20,622 bases of DNA, taken from NCBI GenBank assembly GCA_002423905.1, contig DIVC01000094.1, positions 1 through 20,622 of the forward strand, in the 5' to 3' direction. How positions within the stretch are numbered: position 1 is the first letter of the stretch; every line of letters starts with the position of its first letter. This DNA is from Idiomarina sp. UBA6142. GTDB taxonomy: Bacteria > Pseudomonadota > Gammaproteobacteria > Enterobacterales > Alteromonadaceae. Shown here in pieces: positions 9,530 through 15,658 of the stretch. The notes under the pieces were generated by a model that saw nothing but the letters and a program-made list of their open reading frames with translations, ran no database searches and had not been told where the DNA came from. Made by a program: the position numbers and the translations under genes.

Positions 9530-10729
9530 ATGAAGCCAATATTCACGCTCGCTGTAGCGCTATTTTCCCTCACCTTTATAGGCTGCGATGCAGTGAAAAA
9601 AAATTCTACAACGGTCTCTGCGCTGCGTGTTGCCACCTTTAATGTGAGTATGGATGCATCCAATTATTTACCCATTGATCGGCTCGCGGCTGATGGCCAC
9701 GTGGCTTTAACCCAAGCCTTGCAGCAGCAACACCCGCAAATACGTGCAATAGCTGAAATTGTGCAGCATATCCGCCCTGATATCTTAGTTTTGAATGAAT
9801 TTGACTATGATCCCTCAGGTCAAGCGCTGCTGCGTTTTCAGCGCGATTATTTGGCGGTAAGCCAACAGGGTGAATCACCCATAGACTACCCCTATGTTTA
9901 CGCTGGACCGGTCAATACTGGGGTGATGAGCCCATTTGATTTAAATCGTGACGGCAAGGTGAGCGCTGATGCCAGTGATGCATGGGGTTATGGCTGGTAT
10001 CCTGGGCAATATGGCATGGTCGTATTATCCCGTTATCCAATCGACCACGCCGCAGTGAGAACCTTCCAGCAGTTCCGTTGGGCGGATATGCCAGGTGCTC
10101 TGCGCCCACTCACCCCGGGTGGTGCTGACTACTGGTATGACGATGACATCTGGGCGGTGATGCCGCTAAGTTCGAAATCACATTGGGATATTCCAGTGCA
10201 GATTGACGGCCGAACGCTGCATATTTTAGTGAGCCATCCAACCCCGCCGGTGTTTGATGGTGAAGAAAATCGCAATGGCCGGCGCAATCATGATGAAGTC
10301 AGGTTTTGGGCTGATTACTTGCGCCCGAGCCATGCCGATTACATTTATGATGATCAGGGTAGACGTGGTGGGCTGGCCGAACAGCAACGCTTTATTGTCG
10401 CTGGCGACCTCAATGCTTCGATGGAAAGCAAAGATAACGTGCCAGGTACCATTGAGTTGCTGCTCGACCATGCACTGATCAATGCCACTATGACCCCAGC
10501 CAGTCAAGGCGGGGCGCTGCATAGCCCCGACAACGACTATGCGCGCTATCACACCGCGGAATGGCGCAAGCGCGCAGATTACCTGCTGCCGTCTAAGTTT
10601 GGCATCGAGGTGATCGATGCGGGCGTATTTTGGCCTACGGCCGGTGAGCCTAAAGCGGAGTTAGTTAAACAACGCGGGCGTTCATCGGATCATCGGCTGG
10701 TATGGATGGACATTTTATTGAAACACTGA
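9530..10729 (+). CDS. Endonuclease/exonuclease/phosphatase superfamily lipoprotein
   Basis: Probable exported metal-dependent phosphodiesterase or nuclease, 399 aa. A lipoprotein signal peptide ends in FIGC (lipidated Cys19), followed by Asp20. In E. coli, Asp at +2 favours inner-membrane retention; whether that rule holds here is unknown. DNase I-fold active-site motifs appear in order: ATFNVS with N38, VLNE with metal-ligand E90, SHP with H236, GDLN with D293 and N295, D350 in KRADYLL, and the closing SSDHR with D387/H388. An EF-hand-like loop D137-L-N-R-D141-G-K suggests calcium binding near the surface. It lies directly before phoB, and the phoB Pho box begins 15 bp after its stop. Release of phosphate from extracellular nucleic acid or phosphoesters is therefore a reasonable role, but substrate and sugar/lipid/DNA specificity cannot be told from sequence. 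Confidence 0.85.
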   Translation: MKPIFTLAVALFSLTFIGCDAVKKNSTTVSALRVATFNVSMDASNYLPIDRLAADGHVALTQALQQQHPQIRAIAEIVQHIRPDILVLNEFDYDPSGQALLRFQRDYLAVSQQGESPIDYPYVYAGPVNTGVMSPFDLNRDGKVSADASDAWGYGWYPGQYGMVVLSRYPIDHAAVRTFQQFRWADMPGALRPLTPGGADYWYDDDIWAVMPLSSKSHWDIPVQIDGRTLHILVSHPTPPVFDGEENRNGRRNHDEVRFWADYLRPSHADYIYDDQGRRGGLAEQQRFIVAGDLNASMESKDNVPGTIELLLDHALINATMTPASQGGALHSPDNDYARYHTAEWRKRADYLLPSKFGIEVIDAGVFWPTAGEPKAELVKQRGRSSDHRLVWMDILLKH

Positions 10730-10744
10730 CATCTATTTGTTACA

Positions 10745-10778
10745 GATTCATAAAAGTGTCATAAAGTATCTTGATAAT
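10745..10778 (+). promoter_or_regulatory. Pho box and -10 of phoBR
   Basis: GATTCAT-AAAA-GTGTCAT (10745-10762) is followed after 10 bp by GATAAT (10773-10778). The first half-site deviates at two positions; the second is strong. This fits the known positive autoregulation of phoB. A start point near 10785 lies downstream of a possible TTG start at 10771, which rules that start out for this transcript. Confidence 0.75.
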
Positions 10779-10809
10779 TGGCGATGCGAAAACACAACAG
10801 GTGATGCAT

Positions 10810-11496
10810 ATGTCGAGAAAGATACTGATTGTTGAAGACGAAGCCCCAATTCGCGAGATGTTGAGCTTCGTCATGGAACAACACGGCTACCAAGCGGTAG
10901 AAGCGGGAGATTACCAAGCGGCACTCGATAAAATGGTAGAACCGTTACCCGATATGATTTTATTGGATTGGATGCTGCCAGGTGGTTCGGGTATTCAATT
11001 GGCGAAAAAGCTCAAGAGTGAAGATTTCACCAAAAACATTCCGATTATCATGCTCACTGCCCGCAGTGAAGAAGAAGACAAAGTACGTGGGCTCGAAGTC
11101 GGTGCGGATGATTACATCACCAAACCATTCTCGCCGAAAGAACTGATGGCGCGTATGCGCGCTGTATTTCGCCGAGTGGCGCCTACCGCACTGGATGAAC
11201 CGCTTGAAGTACAAGGTTTGAAACTCGACCCAGTATCGCACCGCGTAACTGCATTTGACGATCGCATTGACATGGGTCCAACTGAATTTAAACTCTTGCA
11301 CTTCTTTATGACGCACCCAGAACGGGTGTATAGTCGAGAACAATTACTCGACCATGTTTGGGGAACTAATGTCTACGTCGAAGACCGCACGGTCGATGTG
11401 CACATTCGCCGCTTACGAAAAGCGCTTGAACTGCATGAACACGATCGCTTGGTGCAAACCGTGCGTGGTGTTGGCTACCGTTTTTCCCATCGTTAA
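10810..11496 (+). CDS. phoB: Phosphate regulon response regulator
   Basis: OmpR-family transcription factor that binds Pho boxes when phosphorylated by PhoR under phosphate limitation. The product is 228 aa (E. coli 229). The receiver domain (about 3-120) has acidic residues E9/D10, phosphoacceptor D53 in [11 protein letters not shown], and K105 in the TKP motif. The winged-helix effector domain (about 128-226) keeps W184, R193, H198, R201, R203, T217 and R219, the positions that contact DNA in E. coli PhoB, at identical numbering. I chose ATG 10810 because AGGTG (10799-10803) lies six bases upstream and the protein then starts [13 protein letters not shown] like its relatives; ATG 10804 and TTG 10771 are alternatives. 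phoR follows after 17 bp. Confidence 0.97.
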   Translation: MSRKILIVEDEAPIREMLSFVMEQHGYQAVEAGDYQAALDKMVEPLPDMILLDWMLPGGSGIQLAKKLKSEDFTKNIPIIMLTARSEEEDKVRGLEVGADDYITKPFSPKELMARMRAVFRRVAPTALDEPLEVQGLKLDPVSHRVTAFDDRIDMGPTEFKLLHFFMTHPERVYSREQLLDHVWGTNVYVEDRTVDVHIRRLRKALELHEHDRLVQTVRGVGYRFSHR

Positions 11497-11513
11497 AGGT
11501 CGGCAGCTGCGTC

Positions 11514-12812
11514 ATGGATAAGCGCTACTCAGTGGTTTTTATTATTCGCGGCTTCCTTTGGTATCTCCTACCGCTGGCACTGTTCGGCCTGATTATTGGG
11601 CAGTTCTGGCTGATTCTCACACTTGGTTTGCTGGCGGCACTCGCGTGGCACTATTATTACCAATATAAATTAGTCGATTGGTTGTGGCATCGCCGCACCA
11701 TGCTGCCTCCCACTGCGGCTGGCAGTTGGAGCTATATTTACGATGGTATTTATCGCACCCAGCGCCGCAGCCAGCAGCGCCGCCGTGCATTGGCGCGATT
11801 ACTTCGGCGTTTTCGTGAAGCCTCAGAGGCTATTCCAGATGCTGCTATTGTGTTTCGCCGTGACGGCGGCTTGATTTGGTGCAATAAGCTCGCACAATTC
11901 TATTTTGGTCTCAAATGGCCCGCCGATACCGGTATTCGCTTAGCTAACCTGATACGCCATCCAGAGTTTGTCGCGTATTTGAGCAAGGGTGATTTTAGTA
12001 ACGACATCGTTTTTCCATCGCCAGTGCGCGATGATATCGAACTCGAACTAAGGGTGATGCCGTTCAGCGATGACCAGTACCTACTCATGGCCCGCGATAT
12101 CACTCAGCTCAAACAACTCGAGCAAATGCGTAAAGATTTCGTGGCCAACGTATCTCATGAGCTAAAAACCCCGTTGACGGTCATGCAGGGTTATCTAGAG
12201 ATGCTGGAAGATTCCGCCCATTTGCCGGCTACCATGATGACCAAAGCCATGCGCGACATGACCAGCCAAACTCAGCGCATGCGCAGTCTAGTCGATCAAT
12301 TACTGGCGCTGTCACGTATGGATGTCGTTCGTACCGATATGTTTGAGCGGGTGGTCGATGTACCGACCATATTGCAGAACTTGCAGCGTGACGCGCAGCA
12401 GCTCAATCAAGAAAAACAGCATCAATTGGTGTTTGAAATTAGCTCAGAAAAAATGCATGGCCATGATGATGAGCTGCGCAGTGTGTTTGCTAATCTAATC
12501 AGTAACGCCATTCACTATACCCCAGATGGCGGTATCATTACCGTGCGCTGGCAGCGCATAGGCCAACAAATGGAATTCTCAGTAACCGACAATGGGCCTG
12601 GCATCCCAGCGGAACACATACCTCGCCTTACCGAACGCTTTTATCGTTTAGACAAAGATCGTAACAGTGCGAAAGGTGGCAGCGGGCTTGGCTTAGCCAT
12701 TGTCAAACAAGCGGTAGAGAATCATCATTGTAAGTTAGTCATTGATTCTATAGTCGGCCGCGGCTCGAAATTTAGTGTGCGGGTTCCCGAAGAATTAGTG
12801 CTGCGTCACTAG
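11514..12812 (+). CDS. phoR: Phosphate regulon sensor histidine kinase
   Basis: Inner-membrane kinase/phosphatase partner of PhoB, 432 aa (E. coli 431). Two closely spaced N-terminal hydrophobic segments (about 8-30 and 31-47) leave almost no periplasmic loop, as expected for PhoR, which takes its signal from PstSCAB-PhoU. A basic linker (RTQRRSQQRRR) leads to a PAS domain (about 97-200). The H box has phosphoacceptor H215 in NVSHELKTPLT. The catalytic domain shows N331 (LISNAIHYTPDG), the G1 box DNGPGIP (359-365), the F box FYRLDKDR and the G2 box GGSGLGLAI (388-396). The ribosome-binding site is weak (AAAGG well upstream), which may mean coupling to phoB. No terminator is visible before pstS, so read-through is possible. 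Confidence 0.96.
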   Translation: MDKRYSVVFIIRGFLWYLLPLALFGLIIGQFWLILTLGLLAALAWHYYYQYKLVDWLWHRRTMLPPTAAGSWSYIYDGIYRTQRRSQQRRRALARLLRRFREASEAIPDAAIVFRRDGGLIWCNKLAQFYFGLKWPADTGIRLANLIRHPEFVAYLSKGDFSNDIVFPSPVRDDIELELRVMPFSDDQYLLMARDITQLKQLEQMRKDFVANVSHELKTPLTVMQGYLEMLEDSAHLPATMMTKAMRDMTSQTQRMRSLVDQLLALSRMDVVRTDMFERVVDVPTILQNLQRDAQQLNQEKQHQLVFEISSEKMHGHDDELRSVFANLISNAIHYTPDGGIITVRWQRIGQQMEFSVTDNGPGIPAEHIPRLTERFYRLDKDRNSAKGGSGLGLAIVKQAVENHHCKLVIDSIVGRGSKFSVRVPEELVLRH

Positions 12813-12821
12813 CTATGTGAC

Positions 12822-12839
12822 ATGACATATTTATGACAG
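12822..12839 (-). promoter_or_regulatory. Inverted, near-consensus Pho box upstream of pstS
   Basis: Minus-strand reading is CTGTCATAAATATGTCAT: a perfect first half-site, spacer AAAT, and a second half-site with one mismatch. It is the best match to the PhoB consensus in the window, yet it points away from pstS. No -10 hexamer is found at 10 or 11 bp on the minus strand, so it is more likely an auxiliary PhoB site for the pstS promoter 12 bp away than an antisense promoter. Confidence 0.65.
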
Positions 12840-12850
12840 TTTTTTGCTAA

Positions 12851-12884
12851 TTGTCATAATAGTGTCACATTGACAGTCTACACT
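12851..12884 (+). promoter_or_regulatory. Pho box and -10 of pstS
   Basis: TTGTCAT-AATA-GTGTCAC (12851-12868) is followed after 10 bp by TACACT (12879-12884). No -35 consensus is present, as expected for a PhoB-activated promoter in which the box replaces it. A transcript starting near 12891 would have a leader of about 47 nt before the pstS ATG. Confidence 0.85.
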
Positions 12885-12937
12885 TTCCCCGTTATTTGAA
12901 CAAAAGCCGCAATGCGGTAACGACTAACGGAGTCATT

Positions 12938-13912
12938 ATGAAATTCAAATCAGCAATGTTAACGGCATCAGTAGTTACTCTCATGAGCCTCTCAGCGAGT
13001 GCGCAAAAAGTCACCGACGATTTACCAGTCTACGAAAAAGTGAGTGGCTTGTCGGGTAACTTATCATCAGTCGGTTCAGATACGCTGGCCAATATGATGA
13101 CCTTCTGGGCCGAAGAGTTTAAGCGTTTGTACCCGAACGTGAACATGCAGATTCAAGCCGCTGGTTCATCGACTGCGCCGCCAGCCCTAACTGAGGGCAC
13201 CTCGAACTTCGGGCCAATGAGCCGTGCCATGAAGTCGAAAGAAATCGAATCATTCGAAAAACGCCATGGCTATAAGCCGACTGAAATTCGCGTAGCAATT
13301 GATGCGTTAGCGGTGTTTGTGCACAAAGACAACCCGATTCAAGGCATGACCATTGCCCAAGTCGATTCAATCTTTTCATCAACTCGTCTGTGTGGCGCTG
13401 ACCAACAAGTCAACCGCTGGGGTGATTTAGGTTTAAGCGGTAGCTGGGTCAATCGTGACTTACAGTTGTATGGCCGTAACTCAGTATCAGGTACCTACGG
13501 CTACTTTAAAGAAGTTGCCTTGTGTGACGGTGACTTCCGTAACAATGTTAACGAGCAGCCTGGTTCCGCCTCAGTGGTGCAGTCGGTATCGACCTCGCTG
13601 AACGCGGTGGGTTATTCAGGTATCGGTTATATGACGTCCGGTGTGAAAACCGTGCCACTGGCCGTGGAAGAAGGCGGTGAATTTGTTGATGCAACCACCG
13701 AGAGCGCGTTAGCGGGTAAATATCCATTGGCTCGGTTCTTGTACATCTACGTTAACAAACATCCGAATAAGCCGTTAGACCCTGCCACCGCAGAATTCGT
13801 CAAGTTTATGCTGTCAAAAACGGGGCAAGAAATCGTCGATAAAGACGGCTATATTCCGGTACCACGCATTGTCGTTGAGCAAGAACTTGCGCGTTTAGGT
13901 TTGGCTGACTAA
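12938..13912 (+). CDS. pstS: Periplasmic phosphate-binding protein of the Pst ABC transporter
   Basis: Captures inorganic phosphate in the periplasm and delivers it to the PstCA permease. The precursor is 324 aa with a Sec signal peptide cleaved after A20-S-A22. The PBP type II fold shows phosphate-loop motifs VGSDTL (45-50), GPMSRAM (92-98) and [12 protein letters not shown] (179-190). It belongs to the shorter PstS subfamily seen in Pseudomonas and marine gamma-proteobacteria rather than the E. coli type. C152 and C196 could form a disulfide. The ATG at 12938 has GGAG five bases upstream and begins the signal peptide; an in-frame TTG at 12896 lies too close to the predicted transcription start. 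A terminator follows, so it is transcribed apart from pstCAB. Confidence 0.95.
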   Translation: MKFKSAMLTASVVTLMSLSASAQKVTDDLPVYEKVSGLSGNLSSVGSDTLANMMTFWAEEFKRLYPNVNMQIQAAGSSTAPPALTEGTSNFGPMSRAMKSKEIESFEKRHGYKPTEIRVAIDALAVFVHKDNPIQGMTIAQVDSIFSSTRLCGADQQVNRWGDLGLSGSWVNRDLQLYGRNSVSGTYGYFKEVALCDGDFRNNVNEQPGSASVVQSVSTSLNAVGYSGIGYMTSGVKTVPLAVEEGGEFVDATTESALAGKYPLARFLYIYVNKHPNKPLDPATAEFVKFMLSKTGQEIVDKDGYIPVPRIVVEQELARLGLAD

Positions 13913-13929
13913 CGGTAGTTAGAGCCGCT

Positions 13930-13959
13930 AAAAGCCCGCACTTCGAAGCGGGCTTTTTT
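13930..13959. terminator. Intrinsic terminator between pstS and asnC
   Basis: GCCCGC (13934-13939) pairs with GCGGGC (13948-13953), with A4 before and T6 after, around a CTTCGAAG-containing loop. It lies between two convergent genes and has A and T tracts on both sides, so it can act in both directions. Confidence 0.9.
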
Positions 13960-13970
13960 GTGTCTGTCGA

Positions 13971-14417
13971 TTAAGGTGTTACATCACGCAGAATGGGCTG
14001 TTGCAGGGAAATCAAGGTTTCTGTTGCTTGGATCTCATCAATTGGTTGAATGCGCTCAATCAACAAGCGCTGTAAATCGTCAATAGAGCGCACCATGACT
14101 TTAATGAAAATACTGTATTGGCCGGTGGTGTAGTGTGCCTCGAGTACTTCGGGTAAGGCTTTTAGTTGAGCGAGTGCCCGTGGATAGTCACCGGCACGCG
14201 CTAAGGTAATGCCAATAAAGCAACATACATCATAACCCAACTTGCGCGGGTCAACCGTTAATCGAGCGCCGGTAATAATGCCCGCATGGCGCATTTTCTC
14301 AACCCGCACATGAATCGTGGCGGGGCTCACCTGATGCTGTTTGGCAATTTCGGCATAGGAAAGTCGAGCGTTTTGCTGTAAGTGCTGAAGTATGGCGCGG
14401 TCTAAATTATCGATCAT
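13971..14417 (-). CDS. asnC: Lrp/AsnC-family regulator of asparagine synthesis
   Basis: Asparagine-responsive transcription regulator; in E. coli it activates asnA and represses itself. The 148-aa protein follows E. coli AsnC (152 aa) closely. The N-terminal winged helix-turn-helix is at about 4-50 (LSYAEIAKQHQVSPATIHVRVEKM), then GIITGAR, and the RAM ligand-binding domain runs about 60-140 with YYTTGHYSIFIKV-like AHYTTGQYSIFIKVM and DEIQATETLISLQ. The divergent position next to asnA supports the specific assignment over a generic Lrp. AGGA lies eight bases before the ATG. Confidence 0.94.
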   Translation of the reverse strand: MIDNLDRAILQHLQQNARLSYAEIAKQHQVSPATIHVRVEKMRHAGIITGARLTVDPRKLGYDVCCFIGITLARAGDYPRALAQLKALPEVLEAHYTTGQYSIFIKVMVRSIDDLQRLLIERIQPIDEIQATETLISLQQPILRDVTP

Positions 14418-14467
14418 TTAATTTATCCTATGGAAACCCTAAAAATATTAGATGAAATTAAATATAA

Positions 14468-14495
14468 ATGGCAATTTATTTATATAAATTACCAT
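14468..14495. promoter_or_regulatory. AT-rich dyad in the asnC-asnA intergenic region, candidate AsnC operator
   Basis: A 28-bp near-palindrome has left arm ATGGCAATTTAT and right arm ATAAATTACCAT, with one mismatch pair per arm and its centre at about 14481/14482. It lies about 50 bp from the asnC start and 85 bp from the asnA start. Lrp/AsnC regulators bind AT-rich dyads of this kind, but no consensus can be checked here. The rest of the 162-bp gap is AT-rich and no single promoter stands out. Confidence 0.5.
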
Positions 14496-14579
14496 CAAAT
14501 AGATAATTTAATAAAGACTATTGATCATATTCTTTATTTTGGTTGATGATGCGTAATAATTTCAATTTAGGAGTCAGTT

Positions 14580-15563
14580 ATGCAATCAATTTTTGTGTTA
14601 CAGCAACAAGTCGCGCACGCCAAACACTTATTTACCCAAGCTCTCTGCCAGCGCCTGCAGTTAATCGAAGTGCAAGCACCACTGAGTTTAGCGGTAGGTA
14701 GCGGTATGCAAGATACGCTCGGCGGTCATGAGCAGCCGGTCAGCTTTCGCATCCGCAGCACCCAACAGCAGCATGAAGTGGTGCATTCGTTGGCAAAATG
14801 GAAACGTGCCGTATTGGCCGACTATCAGGCGACGGTGGGACAAGGTATTGTGGCACAGATGCGCGCTTTGCGGCCCGATGAGGATCGTCTGAGTGAGCGT
14901 CACTCAATCTTGGTCGAGCAGTGGGATTGGGAGCAAGTGATTGCCGCAGATGAGCGCACTATTGCGCTGTTGAAACAGCGAGTTCAAGCTATTTATCGTG
15001 CCGTGTTAGATAGTTTGGTAGCGCTCGGTGATCCTGCTGATCTGTTGCCAAGTTTACCGCAACAGGTCACCTTCATTGACAGCGAGACGCTGCGCCAACA
15101 ATTCCCATTATTAAGCCCGAAACAGCGCGAGCGTGAAATTGTGCTCAAACACAAAGTGGTGTTTATTATCGGCATTGGTGGACAGCTTGCCGATGGCTCA
15201 GTGCACGATGGTCGAGCTGCTGATTACGACGACTGGAGCAGCCCAACCGAATTGCCTGGCGTTGGCTTAAACGGTGATTTACTGGTTTGGCATGAGCGGT
15301 TAGATGATGCCTTGGAACTATCCTCTATGGGTATTCGCGTTGACCGCCAGGCGTTGCAGCGACAAAGCCGATTGCAAGGGTGTTTAGATAGCCTGGAACA
15401 GCCTTGGCATCAACGTTTATTGAAGGGTGAACTACCCGCCACAATCGGTGGTGGCATTGGTCAGTCGCGGCTAATCATGTGGCTGTTGCAGTGTGATCAT
15501 ATTACTCAGGTGCAAGCCCCAGCGGCGCAAGAACAAATTGCTCAACAAAGTGAGGTAGCCTGA
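14580..15563 (+). CDS. asnA: Aspartate-ammonia ligase (ammonia-dependent asparagine synthetase)
   Basis: Makes asparagine from aspartate, ammonia and ATP (AMP-forming) in the cytoplasm. The 327-aa length and sequence match the class II aminoacyl-tRNA-synthetase-like AsnA family (E. coli 330 aa). Visible motifs are LIEVQAP (28-34), GSGMQDTLGG with D45, EVVHSLAKWKR (66-76), MRALRPDEDRLS, VEQWDWE, DYDDWSSPTELPG and GLNGDLLVWH, and the C-terminal ELSSMGIRVD and TIGGGIGQSRL. AGGAG lies six bases before the ATG. It is divergent from its regulator asnC. No terminator is seen before pstC, whose Pho box begins 15 bp downstream of the stop. Confidence 0.97.
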   Translation: MQSIFVLQQQVAHAKHLFTQALCQRLQLIEVQAPLSLAVGSGMQDTLGGHEQPVSFRIRSTQQQHEVVHSLAKWKRAVLADYQATVGQGIVAQMRALRPDEDRLSERHSILVEQWDWEQVIAADERTIALLKQRVQAIYRAVLDSLVALGDPADLLPSLPQQVTFIDSETLRQQFPLLSPKQREREIVLKHKVVFIIGIGGQLADGSVHDGRAADYDDWSSPTELPGVGLNGDLLVWHERLDDALELSSMGIRVDRQALQRQSRLQGCLDSLEQPWHQRLLKGELPATIGGGIGQSRLIMWLLQCDHITQVQAPAAQEQIAQQSEVA

Positions 15564-15577
15564 CAAATATGACAGAT

Positions 15578-15611
15578 CTGTAACATTACTGTCATAATTC
15601 CCGACTATACT
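15578..15611 (+). promoter_or_regulatory. Pho box and -10 of pstCAB-phoU
   Basis: CTGTAAC-ATTA-CTGTCAT (15578-15595) has one mismatched half-site and one perfect half-site. After 10 bp comes TATACT (15606-15611). An inverted half-site CTGTCAT is also readable on the minus strand at 15575-15569, overlapping the perfect palindrome ACAGATCTGT (15572-15581). Confidence 0.85.
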
Positions 15612-15658
15612 TGCGACATTGAAATTAACCGACTGTCTGATATTGACTCGAGGCATTG

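Noticed and set aside
10226..10552. Minus-strand 108-codon ORF inside the phosphatase-family gene
   Set aside because: It overlaps a gene with a full set of catalytic motifs in the plus frame and shows no recognisable domain.
10960..11343. Minus-strand 127-codon ORF inside phoB
   Set aside because: It lies wholly opposite phoB, which is conserved along its full length; composition and lack of a start signal mark it as a shadow.
12806..12839. Antisense promoter into phoR from the inverted Pho box
   Set aside because: The position 10 bp downstream on the minus strand reads TAGTGA, a poor -10, and 11 bp is no better. Kept only as a possibility in the findings.
12831..12859. Inverted repeat after phoR as an intrinsic terminator
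   Set aside because: The stem is AT-rich and the T run lies in the loop, not after the stem. The repeat arises from the two opposed Pho boxes.
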